Below, one piece after another: positions 34,174 through 43,276 of a stretch of 47,702 bases of DNA. The notes under the pieces were generated by a model. That model made no database searches. It saw nothing but the letters and a program-made list of their open reading frames with translations, and was not told where the DNA came from. Made by a program: the position numbers and the translations under genes. The DNA comes from Streptomyces graminilatus (GTDB taxonomy: Bacteria; Actinomycetota; Actinomycetes; Streptomycetales; Streptomycetaceae): the NCBI RefSeq assembly GCF_001418565.1, contig NZ_LIQQ01000144.1, positions 1 through 47,702 on the forward strand, read 5' to 3'. The first letter of the stretch is position 1. The number at the start of each line of letters is the position of its first letter.

Positions 34174-34989
34174 CTACGACCGTTCCTTCAGCGCCTGTTC
34201 GATGGTGCGCATCACCTCGTCGAGCGGGGCGTCGGTCCGGGCCACCGCGACCAGCACCTCTCCCTGCGAGGTCACCGAGGCGGGCATGGTGGTCCGGGGA
34301 GTGGTGTCGCGCCCGGCCCCGATGCCCGTACCGAAGGTCTTCCGCACGATCCCGAAGGCGTGGTCGAGCTGTGCCTCGACGTCACCCTGGCCGCCCGCCC
34401 GCAGCCAGCGCCGCAGGACGTGGTTGTGGGCGGTGACCACGGCCGACGCGGCGACCTCGGCCAGCAGCGGATCGTCGTTCGCGTCGTCGTCGTGGGCGTG
34501 CTCGTCGAAGTGGCCCAGGAGATAGCGGGTGAAGAGGCGTTCGTAGCGGGCGACCGACGCGATCTCCGCCTCCCGCAGGGTGGGGACCTCGCGCGTCAGC
34601 TTGTAACGGGCGACCGAGATCTCCGGCCGGGCCGCGTACATCTTCATGACTTCCTTGATGCCGCGGCACACGGTGTCGAGCGGGTGTTCGTGCGCGGGCG
34701 CCGCGTTGAGCACCGCCTCGGCCCGGATCAACGTGTCGTCGTGGTCCGGGAAGATCGCTTCTTCCTTGGAGCGGAAGTGCCGGAAGAAGGTGCGGCGGGC
34801 CACGCCGGCCCGGGCCGCGATCTCGTCGACGGTGGTGCCTTCGTAGCCCTTGGCCGAGAACAGTTCCATCGCCGCCGCCGCCAGTTCTCGGCGCATCTTG
34901 AGTCGCTGGGCGGCGGCACGACCGCCCGCGGCACTCTCCGGCGCGTCGGGCGTGGCAGGGGTACGGGAGGACTTGGCGGGCTGGGACAT
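34174..34989 (-). CDS. TetR family transcriptional regulator
   Basis: 271-aa one-component regulator. The N-terminal 30 residues are a Pro/Ala tail; the DNA-binding helix-turn-helix spans about 35-80 (AAMELFSAKGYEGTTVDEIA, then ARAGVARRTFFRHFRSKEEA). The rest is the variable ligand-binding domain, with an unusually long C-terminal extension for the family. It lies between hbd and ccr on the same strand, so control of EMC genes, perhaps by an acyl-CoA ligand, is a natural inference. ATG 34989 is preferred. Confidence 0.9.
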   Translation of the reverse strand: MSQPAKSSRTPATPDAPESAAGGRAAAQRLKMRRELAAAAMELFSAKGYEGTTVDEIAARAGVARRTFFRHFRSKEEAIFPDHDDTLIRAEAVLNAAPAHEHPLDTVCRGIKEVMKMYAARPEISVARYKLTREVPTLREAEIASVARYERLFTRYLLGHFDEHAHDDDANDDPLLAEVAASAVVTAHNHVLRRWLRAGGQGDVEAQLDHAFGIVRKTFGTGIGAGRDTTPRTTMPASVTSQGEVLVAVARTDAPLDEVMRTIEQALKERS

Positions 34990-35001
34990 GACCCGAACGT
35001 A

Positions 35002-35015
35002 CTGCATCCGTGCAG
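35002..35015. promoter_or_regulatory. palindrome just upstream of tetR
   Basis: CTGCA-TCCG-TGCAG, perfect 5-bp arms, 13 nt before the tetR start, where a self-regulating TetR protein often binds. Its sequence differs from the palindrome at the ccr promoter. Confidence 0.4.
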
Positions 35016-35173
35016 GGTGGCGCGCACGTCCGGGATCACCTTCGCCCAGGGCGGGCGAGGGCGGGGCGGCCGGATCGAGGAGGCCGCCCCAGTCCTCGTC
35101 GTGCCTCGGGCCGCGCCCGAACCCCAGTCCGAAGCCCGGTGGGAAGCCGGGCCCGGACCGGTCGCCGGCCCGG

Positions 35174-36979
35174 TCAGCGGCGGGCATACTCGCGGAAGCC
35201 GCGGCCCGTCTTGCGGCCGAGGCAGCCCGCGGCCACCAGATGCTCCAGGAGCGGCGCGGGGGCGAGTCCGGGGTCGCGGAACTCGCGATGCAGGACCTGC
35301 TCGATGGCAAGGGAGACATCCAGCCCGACCACGTCCAGGAGTTCGAACGGGCCCATCGGGTAGCCGCCGCCCAGCTTCATCGCCGCGTCGATGTCGTCAA
35401 GAGACGCGTAGTGCTCCTCCACCATCTTGATCGCGTTGTTGAGATACGGGAAAAGCAATGCGTTGACGATGAAGCCGGCTCGGTCTCCACAGTCGACTGC
35501 ATGCTTCTTGATCCGTCCACAGACCTCGCGGACCGTTGAGTGGACATCGTCGGCCGTCAACACCGTACGGACGACCTCGACCAGCTTCATCGCCGGTGCG
35601 GGGTTGAAGAAGTGCATGCCGATCACGTCCTCGGGCCGCGAGGTGGCCCGCGCGCACGCGATGACGGGCAGCGAGGAGGTCGTGGTGGCCAGCACCGCGC
35701 CCGGCTTGCACACCTTGTCCAGCGCCGCGAACAACTGCTGCTTGATCTCCAGGTCCTCGGCGACGGCCTCGACGGCCAGCTCCACGTCCGCGAAGGCGTC
35801 GTACGAGCCCGCCGCAGTGATCCGGTCGAGGGCCTGGGCCGCGGCCTCGGCGGTCAGACGGCCCTTGTCGACGGAGCGGGCCAGGGACTTGCCGATCCTG
35901 GCCTTGGCCGTCTGGGCCTTCTCGTCGCTGCGGGCGGCGAGGACCACCTCGTACCCGGCCTTCGCGAAGACCTCGGCGATACCGGAGGCCATCGTGCCGG
36001 AACCGGCGACACCGACGGAGCGGACCGTGCGGCACGGGGTCCCGGAGGCGCCGGAGAGCGGGGTCAGCGCGTCCGGCACGACCGTCGCGCTGCCGGGCGC
36101 CTCGTACGAGTAGAAGCCGCGCCCCGTCTTCCTGCCGGTCAGGCCCGCCTCGCTGAGCTGCTTGAGGACGGGCGCCGGGGCGTGCAGCCGGTCGCGGGAC
36201 TCGGTGTACATGGCCTCCAGGACCGTACGGGCCGTGTCGACGCCGATCAGGTCGAGCAGGGCGAGCGGACCCATGGGCAGCCCGCAGCCGAGCCGCATCG
36301 CGGCGTCGATGTCCTCCCGGGAGGCGTACCTCGCCTCGTACATCGCGGCGGCCTGGTTGAGATAGCCGAACAGCAGCCCGTCGGCAACGAAGCCGGGCCG
36401 GTCGCCGACCGCGACGGGCTCCTTGCCCAGCTCGACCGCCAGATCGGTGACCGCGGCGACGGCCTGCGGCGCGGTCAGCACCGAGGAGACCACCTCGACC
36501 AGCTTCATCGCCGGCGCCGGGTTGAAGAAGTGCAGGCCCAGGACGCGTTCGGGACGCGCCGAGTCGGCGGCGAGGCGGGTGACGGACAGGGCGTTGGTGC
36601 CCGTCGCGAGGATCGTCTCCGGGCGCACGACGGCGTCGAGGGCGCGGATGATCTGGTGCTTGATCTCGTACGACTCCGGCGCCACCTCGATGACCAGGTC
36701 GGCGTCGGCCGCCTCGTGCAGGTCGGTGGAGGTGCGGAAGCGGGCGAGCAGGTCCTCGCGCTCCCGCTCGGTGAGCCGGCCGCGTTCCACGGCCCGGGCG
36801 GTGGACGCCTCCAGTGCGGCGACGGCCCGCACGGCCGCGGCCTCGCTGATGTCGATGCCGACGACCTGACGGCCGGCGCGGGTGAGGATCTCGGTGATGC
36901 CGGTGCCCATCGTGCCGAGGCCGACCACGGCGACGGTGCGGAGCGTGGACGGAGAGGTGTGGGACAGGGGAGTGGCCAT
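35174..36979 (-). CDS. hbdA: 3-hydroxybutyryl-CoA dehydrogenase, tandem-fused
   Basis: 601-aa protein made of two complete 3-hydroxyacyl-CoA dehydrogenase units. Unit 1 (about 10-290) has the NAD site VGLGTMGTGITE and unit 2 (about 310-600) GSGTMASGIAEVF. Both contain HFFNPAPAMKLVEVV with the catalytic His and both end with a GRKTGRGF segment. It would link acetoacetyl-CoA and (S)-3-hydroxybutyryl-CoA, ahead of crotonyl-CoA and Ccr. The ATG at 36979 (MATPLSHTSPSTLRT) is preferred; the upstream frame looks non-coding. Confidence 0.92.
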   Translation of the reverse strand: MATPLSHTSPSTLRTVAVVGLGTMGTGITEILTRAGRQVVGIDISEAAAVRAVAALEASTARAVERGRLTEREREDLLARFRTSTDLHEAADADLVIEVAPESYEIKHQIIRALDAVVRPETILATGTNALSVTRLAADSARPERVLGLHFFNPAPAMKLVEVVSSVLTAPQAVAAVTDLAVELGKEPVAVGDRPGFVADGLLFGYLNQAAAMYEARYASREDIDAAMRLGCGLPMGPLALLDLIGVDTARTVLEAMYTESRDRLHAPAPVLKQLSEAGLTGRKTGRGFYSYEAPGSATVVPDALTPLSGASGTPCRTVRSVGVAGSGTMASGIAEVFAKAGYEVVLAARSDEKAQTAKARIGKSLARSVDKGRLTAEAAAQALDRITAAGSYDAFADVELAVEAVAEDLEIKQQLFAALDKVCKPGAVLATTTSSLPVIACARATSRPEDVIGMHFFNPAPAMKLVEVVRTVLTADDVHSTVREVCGRIKKHAVDCGDRAGFIVNALLFPYLNNAIKMVEEHYASLDDIDAAMKLGGGYPMGPFELLDVVGLDVSLAIEQVLHREFRDPGLAPAPLLEHLVAAGCLGRKTGRGFREYARR

Positions 36980-37145
36980 CGCGGGACTCCAGGAATGAGG
37001 GTGACGGCTGGGAACGCGCCCGGGTACGCCGGAGGGACGGAGCCCTGCGGAGAGGGAAGCCCTGGGAACGGTGCACCGGGTGCGGGAAAAGGGTGCGGAA
37101 CGCGAACGCGGAGCGCTGATGCGGGTGATGCCGGGCTGCGAGGCG

Positions 37146-37317
37146 CACACGCCCGGTGCCGTGGTCGCGGGCGTGCACACGCCCGGAGAACGGTGAGGTC
37201 CGACCGGTCCTGTCCCAGACCGTGTCGCACTCACGACGGCTGCGTCACCAGGCCGTCGTCAGTAAGTACTGCCGGCGAGTGGGTAACTCGCTCGTCTGAG
37301 CTTAACCGGTGGGTAAC
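37146..37317. repeat. paired direct repeats upstream of hbdA
   Basis: Within the 420-nt gap 36980-37399, GCACACGCCCGG occurs twice (37145-37156 and 37175-37186) and GTGGGTAAC twice (37279-37287 and 37309-37317). In both pairs the spacing is exactly 30 nt, about three helical turns. GAGT-N5-ACTC is also seen at 37277-37289. No gene is seen in the gap; it probably holds the hbdA and HEAT-gene promoters. Confidence 0.55.
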
Positions 37318-37399
37318 GAGCGCGCCAGCCCCCGGTTTTGTGATGCGCGTCCCTGCATCCTGCCCACGCGGTCCCGCCCGCGCACCTAATCTCGGCACC

Positions 37400-37981
37400 A
37401 TGGACGAAGAGTTGCGATCACTCACGGAACGCTTACGGCCGGAGGCGGGGCCGGATGCCCGGCAGGCGTACGAACGCCTGGTGGCGACCGGTGACCTCGA
37501 CGAGTTGGCCGATGTCCTCACCGCCCCCGGACAGCCGCTGTGGACCAGGGAGTTGGCCGCCTTCCGGCTGGGACTCGCGGGGGACCGGCGGGCCTTCGAG
37601 GCGCTCGTACTGCTCCTCAACCACCGTGACCCGCAGCGCTGCGCCTCCGCCGCGTACGCCCTGGCCCGCCTCGGCGACCCGCGCACGGCCCGAGCGGCAG
37701 CCGCCCTCGCGACCAACGAACTGCGCGTCGCCTACGCCCTGCACCCGGTCCGGCTGCTGGCGCAGCTGCGCGCCCCCGAGTCCGTACCCGCGCTGATCAC
37801 CACGCTGGCCCGCCGTCTGAGACCGCACGACCCCCACCGGCGGGTCGCGCTCGCCTGCGTCGAGGCACTGGGCACGCTGGGGGACCGGCGCGCGGCACCG
37901 GTGCTGAACGAGGCCCTGGCGCACCCGGCGCTCGCCGAGGCGGCGGTGCACGCGCTGGCCCGCATCCCGAAGCAGAGGTGA
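37400..37981 (+). CDS. HEAT-repeat protein
   Basis: 193-aa alpha-helical repeat protein. Paired helices recur about every 30-37 residues: LAAFRLGLAGDRRAFEALVLLL, SAAYALARLGDPRTARAAAAL, HPVRLLAQLRAPESVPALI, LACVEALGTLGDRRAAPVL and EAAVHALARIP. These proteins serve as binding scaffolds. A CCTAAT box ends 9 nt before the ATG, so the transcript may be nearly leaderless. It converges with the GNAT gene. Partner unknown. Confidence 0.85.
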   Translation: MDEELRSLTERLRPEAGPDARQAYERLVATGDLDELADVLTAPGQPLWTRELAAFRLGLAGDRRAFEALVLLLNHRDPQRCASAAYALARLGDPRTARAAAALATNELRVAYALHPVRLLAQLRAPESVPALITTLARRLRPHDPHRRVALACVEALGTLGDRRAAPVLNEALAHPALAEAAVHALARIPKQR

Positions 37982-37994
37982 ACCGGGGGAACCG

Positions 37995-38522
37995 TCAGCC
38001 GAGGAGCTCCCGGACATACCGCACCTCCGGTACGGCGACCCCGTCCACGTCGAAGGGCTCCTCGGCGCCGTCGGCCATGAACCCCGCCCGCTGGTAGAAC
38101 CGCCGGGCCCGGTCGTTGCCCTTGAGCACCCACAGGAGCATGCGCCGGTGCCCGGCGAGGGCACACCGGCGCACCGCCTCGCCCAGCAGCGCCCGCCCGA
38201 CTCCGGCACCGAACCGCCCGGCGTCCACGTAGATCGCGTACAGCTCGGCGTCGTCGGTGCGGAACTCGCCGTCCCGGTAGGGCCCGTGACAGGCCCAGCC
38301 GACGACCTCGCCGCCCTGCTCCGCGACCAGGTCGACGACCTCGGACCCGGCCCCCACGAAGAACGTCCGCCGCCGCTCGGCGTCCTCCGCCGCGCTGAGG
38401 GAGTCGAGATACGGCTGCGGTATCAGGCCCCGGTAGGCGTGCTGCCAGCCCCGGACACGTATCTCGGAGACGCGGTCGCAGTCGTCGAGGGTCATCTCGC
38501 GGACGAGGATCGGGTCGTTCAT
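37995..38522 (-). CDS. GNAT family N-acetyltransferase
   Basis: 175-aa acetyl-CoA-dependent acetyltransferase. Acetyl-CoA loop in RFGAGVGRALLGEAVRRC (about 107-124) of the R/Q-x-x-G-x-G/A type, followed by LWVLKGNDRARRFYQRAGF, the classical motif B. An early ISEIRVRGWQHAYRGLIP is common in the YobR/YkwB-like group. The acetylated substrate is not predictable. It may be co-transcribed with the Rid-family gene 39 nt upstream. Confidence 0.9.
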   Translation of the reverse strand: MNDPILVREMTLDDCDRVSEIRVRGWQHAYRGLIPQPYLDSLSAAEDAERRRTFFVGAGSEVVDLVAEQGGEVVGWACHGPYRDGEFRTDDAELYAIYVDAGRFGAGVGRALLGEAVRRCALAGHRRMLLWVLKGNDRARRFYQRAGFMADGAEEPFDVDGVAVPEVRYVRELLG

Positions 38523-38561
38523 GGCGGCATCCCGGGCGAGTCGGCGTACGGAGGTGTTCGA

Positions 38562-38972
38562 TTACTCGGGTGCCGGCTCGGGCAGTACGGCGAACGCCTC
38601 GATCTCGATCAGGAACTCCGGGCGCACCAGCGAGACCACCTGTACCGCCGACGCCGCCGGCAGCCGGTCGTCGGGTATGTGTTCCGCGCGAGCCGCGCGG
38701 ACGGCCGGCATGTGGGCCATGTCCGTGACGAAGTAGGTGAGTTTGACGACCTGGCCGAAGTTCGCGCCCGCCGAGGCCAGACAGCGGCGCAGGTTCTCGA
38801 AGATCTGGCGTGCCTGCGCCGCCGGATCGCCCTCGCCGACCAGCTTGCCGTCCTCGTCCAGGGCGAGCTGGCCGGAGACGGCGACGAAACGGCCGCTGCC
38901 CGTGACGACATGGGTGTACTGGGAGGCGGGCGCGACGCCGTCGGGGGCGGGAATCCAGGTCAGCTCACTCAT
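38562..38972 (-). CDS. Rid family protein (second copy)
   Basis: 136-aa Rid/YjgF fold protein: FVAVSGQLALDEDGKLVGEG, QARQIFENLRRCLASAGANFGQVVKLTYFVTD as separate family blocks, and LPAASAVQVVSLVRPEFLIEIEA at the end. Like the his-operon protein it lacks the catalytic Arg of RidA (PAAS in place of PARS). ATG 38972 (MSELTWIP) is preferred over GTG 38990. Role unknown. Confidence 0.85.
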   Translation of the reverse strand: MSELTWIPAPDGVAPASQYTHVVTGSGRFVAVSGQLALDEDGKLVGEGDPAAQARQIFENLRRCLASAGANFGQVVKLTYFVTDMAHMPAVRAARAEHIPDDRLPAASAVQVVSLVRPEFLIEIEAFAVLPEPAPE

Positions 38973-39038
38973 GGGCCCATGGTGGACCACGGGTCTGACA
39001 ACGCCCCCGACGGGCTGCCGCTCCTGTCCCGGAGGCCT

Positions 39039-40088
39039 TCAGAGCAGCGTCAGTTGGACCGGCTCGGGGGTCTCGGCGCCGTGCCCGGCCGGGACGGGCG
39101 CCGGGATCCTGCGGGGCATTCCCGCGCGCGTGGGGCCCATCCCGTACTCCTGGGCCAGGTCGTGGACCTGGCGGGTGACACGGCGCTGGTACCACTTGGG
39201 GGCGTACGCGCCCTCCGCGTACAACCGCTCGTAGCGGTGTACCAGATGCGGATGGTGGTGCCCGAGCCAGGCCATGTACCACTCGCGGGCACCGGGCTGC
39301 AGATGCAGCACCAGCGGGGTCACGGAGGTCGCCCCCGAAGCGGCGATCGCCCTTACGGTGGCCCGCAGTTGCGCCGGGTCGTCGCTGAGGAAGGGGAGCA
39401 CCGGCGCCATCAGCACCCCGCAGCCGATGCCGTGCTCGCCCAGCGCCCGTACGACGTCCAGGCGCCGTTCCGGGGCGGGTGTGCCCGGCTCGACCGTGCG
39501 CCACAGGTCGGGGTCGGTGAAGCCGACGGAGACGGAGACGCCGACGTCCGTGACCTGGGAGGCCTCGACCAGGAGGTCGAGGTCGCGGAGGATCAGCGTG
39601 CCCTTCGTCAGGATCGAGAAGGGGTTCGCGTGGTCGCGCAGGGCGGTGAGGATGCCCGGCATCAGCCGGTAGCGGCCCTCCGCGCGCTGGTAGCAGTCGA
39701 CGTTGGTGCCCATCGCGATGTGCTCGCCGAGCCAGCGGCGCGAGCCGAGCTGGCGGCGCAGCAGCTCCGGCGCGTTCACCTTGACGACGATCTGTGAGTC
39801 GAAGCCGAGACCGGTGTCGAGGTCCAGATAGCTGTGAGTCTTGCGCGCGAAACAGTAGACGCACGCGTGCGTGCAGCCCCGATAGGGATTCACCGTCCAT
39901 TCGAACGGCATGCGTGAGGCCCCGGGCACCCGGTTGATGATCGAACGGGCCCGGATCTCGTGGAAGGTGATGCCTCGGAACTCGGGGCTGTCGAAGGTAC
40001 GGGTGGTCACCGCGTCCGCGCCGAACAACGCGGCGTCGGCCGGGCCGGAGCCGGAGCCCGACTCCACTGTGAGGTTCTCCCAGCGCAT
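39039..40088 (-). CDS. Rv2578c/SplB-like radical SAM protein
   Basis: 349-aa radical SAM enzyme. The cluster motif is GCTHACVYCFARK, i.e. CxxxCxxC (about 78-90), followed by SYLDLDTG and later SILTKGTLILRDLDLL and VSVSVGFTDPDLWRTVEPG, all as in the Rv2578c group, which is related to spore photoproduct lyase. The substrate is unproven. ATG 40088 has a strong GAGGAGG upstream. Its promoter carries a LexA-type box (40122-40133), which points to a DNA-damage role. Confidence 0.88.
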   Translation of the reverse strand: MRWENLTVESGSGSGPADAALFGADAVTTRTFDSPEFRGITFHEIRARSIINRVPGASRMPFEWTVNPYRGCTHACVYCFARKTHSYLDLDTGLGFDSQIVVKVNAPELLRRQLGSRRWLGEHIAMGTNVDCYQRAEGRYRLMPGILTALRDHANPFSILTKGTLILRDLDLLVEASQVTDVGVSVSVGFTDPDLWRTVEPGTPAPERRLDVVRALGEHGIGCGVLMAPVLPFLSDDPAQLRATVRAIAASGATSVTPLVLHLQPGAREWYMAWLGHHHPHLVHRYERLYAEGAYAPKWYQRRVTRQVHDLAQEYGMGPTRAGMPRRIPAPVPAGHGAETPEPVQLTLL

Positions 40089-40115
40089 GACACCTCCTCG
40101 GTTGGTACTGACCAC

Positions 40116-40133
40116 AGAATAGAACACATGTTC
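40116..40133 (-). promoter_or_regulatory. LexA-type SOS box abutting the -10 of the radical SAM gene
   Basis: GAACACATGTTC (40122-40133) fits the Gram-positive/actinobacterial LexA form GAAC-N4-GTTC. On the minus strand TATTCT (40121-40116) forms a -10 right beside it, about 30 nt before the ATG at 40088. LexA bound here would cover the promoter. Confidence 0.7.
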
Positions 40134-40144
40134 CCTTGATCGTG

Positions 40145-40158
40145 CGATCGTATGTTCG
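40145..40158. promoter_or_regulatory. second, imperfect LexA-like box
   Basis: CGATCGTATGTTCG differs by one base from the strict form CGAACGTATGTTCG and lies 23 nt from the first box, in the shared upstream region of the radical SAM and SRPBCC genes. Confidence 0.4.
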
Positions 40159-40266
40159 AGTCCTGTGAAGCTCCTGGACAGTGGTCGCCCCGATTTGGGC
40201 GGCCGGGCGGCGGGGTGGTTGGCTGAGCGCGAACCCCCGAAGAACCGAAGCTGCTGGAGGAACGCA

Positions 40267-40710
40267 ATGGCGCAGGTCGAGGCCACCACGGAGCGCATCG
40301 TCGCGGCGGACGCGGAGACGGTGTTCGACGCCCTCGCCGAGTACAGCGGCACGCGCGCGAAGGTGATGCCGGAGCAGTACAGCGAGTACGCGGTGCACGA
40401 GGGCGGCGACGGCGAGGGCACCCTCGTCCACTGGAAGCTCCAGGCCACCAAGAAGCGCGTCCGGGACTGTCTGCTGGAGGTCACCGAGCCCACCGACGGC
40501 GAACTCGTCGAGAAGGACCGCAACTCCTCGATGGTCACCACCTGGCGCGTCACCCCGGCCGGCGAGGGCAGGTCCCGGGTCGTCGTCACCACCGTCTGGG
40601 ACGGCGCCGGCGGCATCGGCGGCTTCTTCGAGCGCACCTTCGCCCCCAAGGGCCTCGCCCGTATCTACGACGCCCTCCTCGACAAGCTCGCCGCCGAGGT
40701 GGAGAAGTAA
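40267..40710 (+). CDS. SRPBCC (START-like) family protein
   Basis: 147-aa helix-grip protein of the polyketide cyclase/Aha1-like superfamily. The N-terminal VEATTERIVAADAETVFDAL, middle TLVHWKLQATKKRVRDC and C-terminal FFERTFAPKGLARIYDALLDKL fit the fold with its long last helix. It binds a small hydrophobic molecule in other members; nothing here indicates which. It has an excellent GGAGGAACGCA before the ATG. Divergent from the radical SAM gene. Confidence 0.85.
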   Translation: MAQVEATTERIVAADAETVFDALAEYSGTRAKVMPEQYSEYAVHEGGDGEGTLVHWKLQATKKRVRDCLLEVTEPTDGELVEKDRNSSMVTTWRVTPAGEGRSRVVVTTVWDGAGGIGGFFERTFAPKGLARIYDALLDKLAAEVEK

Positions 40711-40727
40711 CCCAGGGGGCAGCCCTC

Positions 40728-40753
40728 TGAAGGGCGTTGACTCCCGCCCTTCA
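40728..40753 (+). terminator. terminator after the SRPBCC gene
   Basis: TGAAGGGCG (40728-40736), 8-nt loop, CGCCCTTCA (40745-40753): a perfect 9-bp stem 17 nt after the stop. Confidence 0.75.
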
Positions 40754-40891
40754 CCTCCCTCCGTCTCCCCCGTGCCTCACCGGTTCGAGTGGATCTCTCT
40801 CCCGTACCTCGGTACGCCGTAACTCGTCGCGCCTGCTCGCAGTTGTCGCCAAAGCGGGAATTGTCGGCAGGTGCGACGAGGGGAGCGGTAC

Positions 40892-43276
40892 ATGGGCGGG
40901 ATCACTCTGGTGCAGGACGAACCGGTGACCGCGCTCGCCCCACCCCCAGCACAGCCTCCGCAACTGGGGCCGCGCCAGGTGCGGCTGGTGTTCTTCGGGC
41001 TCATGCTCGCGCTGCTGCTCGCCGCCCTGGAACAGATGATCGTCGCCACCGCTCTCCCGAGGATCGTCGGGGACCTGCACGGCCTGGACCGGATGTCCTG
41101 GGCGATCACCGCCTACCTGCTCACCGCCACCGTCGGACTGCCCGTCTACGGCAAACTCGGCGATCTGTTCGGCCGCAAGGGCGTCTTCCAGTTCGCGATC
41201 GTCGTCTTCGTCATCGGCTCCGCGCTGGCCGGCCGGTCACAGACCATGGACCAGCTCATCGCCTTCCGCGCCCTCCAGGGCGTCGGCGCGGGCGGGCTGA
41301 TGATCGGCGTGCAGGCGATCATCGCGGACATCGTGCCCTCGCGCGAACGCGGGCGCTTCGGGGGCCTCATCGGCGCCGCGTTCGGCCTCGCCTCGGTCGC
41401 CGGGCCACTGCTGGGCGGCTACTTCACCGACCACCTCTCCTGGCGGTGGTGCTTCTGGTTCAACGTGCCGTTCGGGCTGCTGACCCTGGCCGTCGTCACC
41501 GTCGTACTCAAGCTGCCGAAGCCGACGGCCAAGGCGCGGCTCGACCTGCTCGGTGCGCTGCTGCTCGCCGCGGTCTCGGCCTGTCTGGTGCTGCTGACCA
41601 GTTGGGGCGGCAGCGAGTACGCGTGGGGCTCGCGCGAGATCCTCGGACTCGGCGCCGGAGCCGTCGTGGCCGCCGTGCTCTTCGTCGTCGCCGAGCACTT
41701 CGCGCCCGAACCCCTCATCCCGCTGCGGCTGTTCCGGGACTCCGTCTTCAACGTCACCGCCCTGGTGGGCCTGGTGATCGGCGTCGCGCTGCTCGGGGCC
41801 GCCGGCTATCTGCCGACCTTCCTTCAGATGGTCGACGGTGCCACCGCCACCGAGTCCGGGCTGCTGATGCTGCCCATGATGGCCGGCATCGTCGGCGCGT
41901 CGATCGTCTCCGGCCAGCTCATCAGCCACACCGGCCGCTACAAGGTCTGGCCCGTCCTGGGCACTGCCGTTGCCGCCGTCGGCATGTGGCTGCTGTCCCG
42001 CCTCGAAGCGGACACGCCCCGGCTGCACTACAGCCTCTGGATGGCCGTCCTCGGCACCGGTATCGGCATGGTGATGCCGGTCCTGGTCCTCGCCGTGCAG
42101 AACTCCGTGCGCCCCGCCGACCTCGGCACCGCCACCAGCGCCAACACCTACTTCCGGCAGATCGGCGGGAGCGTCGGCGCCGCCGTCTTCGGCACCCTCT
42201 TCGCGAACCGGCTCGCCGAGTCCCTGCGAAACAGCCTCCCCACGCGCGCGGGTGCCGCTCTCCCCGCCCCCGACTCGATCACCCCGCAGCTCGTCCACAC
42301 GCTTCCCCCGGCGCTGCGCGACAGCTACATCAGGGCGTACGCCGACGCCATGCCGCGCGTCTTCCTGTACCTCGTGCCGGTGCTGGTCCTCGGCCTGTTC
42401 ATCGCCTTCTTCCTCAAGGAGAAACCGCTGGTGTCCCACCACACCGCCCCCGACGACCTCGACACCGCGACGATGCCGGCCCCTCCGGCGGTCCCGGAGG
42501 CCCGCGCGTCGTACGCAGCCGGAGTCCCGGTGTGCGGCACCGTCCAGCACCCGGACGGGACCGTCGTCCCGCGCGCGGCGCTCACGCTGATCGATGTCAC
42601 GGGAACGCAGATCGGGCGCGGCGCGAGTGCCGAGGACGGGCGGTACACGCTGGCCACGCCCGGCGCGGGGGCGTACGTCCTGATCGCCGCGGCGGGCGGC
42701 CACCAGCCGCAGGCGGTCACCGTGACCGTCGGCGAGCGGCCCGTCGAGGTGGACCTCGTCCTGGGCGGCGCGGGGCGCCTGGCGGGCCGGGTGCGGACCG
42801 CGGACGGCGCTCCGGTGCCGGACGCCACCGTCACGCTCACCGATGTGCACGGCGAGGTCGTCGCCACCACCCGCGGCGGGTACGAGGGCGGGTACGCCAT
42901 CACCGAGCTGGTGGCCGGCGAGTACACCCTCGCCGCCAGCGCGTCCGGGTACCGCCCGGCCGCGCACCCCGTCACCGTGCGGGCCTCCCGGGAGACCCGC
43001 CTGGACGTCGAACTCGCGGGCGGAGCCGTCCTGAAGGGCACCGTACGGGCGAGTGGCGGGCGGCCCGTCGGGGACGCGCGTGTGACGCTGCTCGACCTGG
43101 CCGGCAACGTCGTGAACACACTCACCACGGCCGCCGACGGAACGTACCGGTTCGCCGACCTGTCCACCGGCGAGTACACGGTCATCGCCTCCGGCTACTC
43201 ACCGGTCGCCACCGTCCTCCAGGTGGCCGGCGGCGGCCGTACGGAACGCGACCTCCAGCTCGGGCACGACGACTGA
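40892..43276 (+). CDS. MFS exporter (EmrB/DHA2 type) fused to three carboxypeptidase-regulatory-like domains
   Basis: 794-aa protein. Residues about 25-515 form an MFS drug/proton antiporter with about 14 helices; signs are DHA2 motif C-like [18 protein letters not shown], motif [12 protein letters not shown] and [14 protein letters not shown]. Three beta-sandwich repeats follow (about 543-620, 626-705, 710-785), each of the form G-x-V-x-x-x-D/G-G-x-P-V-x-x-A-x-V-T-L with a Y-x-L/Y-R-F ending, as in CarboxypepD_reg domains. ATG 40892 with GGGGAG six nt upstream is preferred over GTG 40871. Substrate unknown; the tail would be cytosolic if helix count is even. Confidence 0.9.
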   Translation: MGGITLVQDEPVTALAPPPAQPPQLGPRQVRLVFFGLMLALLLAALEQMIVATALPRIVGDLHGLDRMSWAITAYLLTATVGLPVYGKLGDLFGRKGVFQFAIVVFVIGSALAGRSQTMDQLIAFRALQGVGAGGLMIGVQAIIADIVPSRERGRFGGLIGAAFGLASVAGPLLGGYFTDHLSWRWCFWFNVPFGLLTLAVVTVVLKLPKPTAKARLDLLGALLLAAVSACLVLLTSWGGSEYAWGSREILGLGAGAVVAAVLFVVAEHFAPEPLIPLRLFRDSVFNVTALVGLVIGVALLGAAGYLPTFLQMVDGATATESGLLMLPMMAGIVGASIVSGQLISHTGRYKVWPVLGTAVAAVGMWLLSRLEADTPRLHYSLWMAVLGTGIGMVMPVLVLAVQNSVRPADLGTATSANTYFRQIGGSVGAAVFGTLFANRLAESLRNSLPTRAGAALPAPDSITPQLVHTLPPALRDSYIRAYADAMPRVFLYLVPVLVLGLFIAFFLKEKPLVSHHTAPDDLDTATMPAPPAVPEARASYAAGVPVCGTVQHPDGTVVPRAALTLIDVTGTQIGRGASAEDGRYTLATPGAGAYVLIAAAGGHQPQAVTVTVGERPVEVDLVLGGAGRLAGRVRTADGAPVPDATVTLTDVHGEVVATTRGGYEGGYAITELVAGEYTLAASASGYRPAAHPVTVRASRETRLDVELAGGAVLKGTVRASGGRPVGDARVTLLDLAGNVVNTLTTAADGTYRFADLSTGEYTVIASGYSPVATVLQVAGGGRTERDLQLGHDD

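Noticed and set aside
36980..37234. Upstream extension of the hbdA frame
   Set aside because: Low-complexity, poor coding signal; the ATG at 36979 starts just before the conserved NAD-binding strand.
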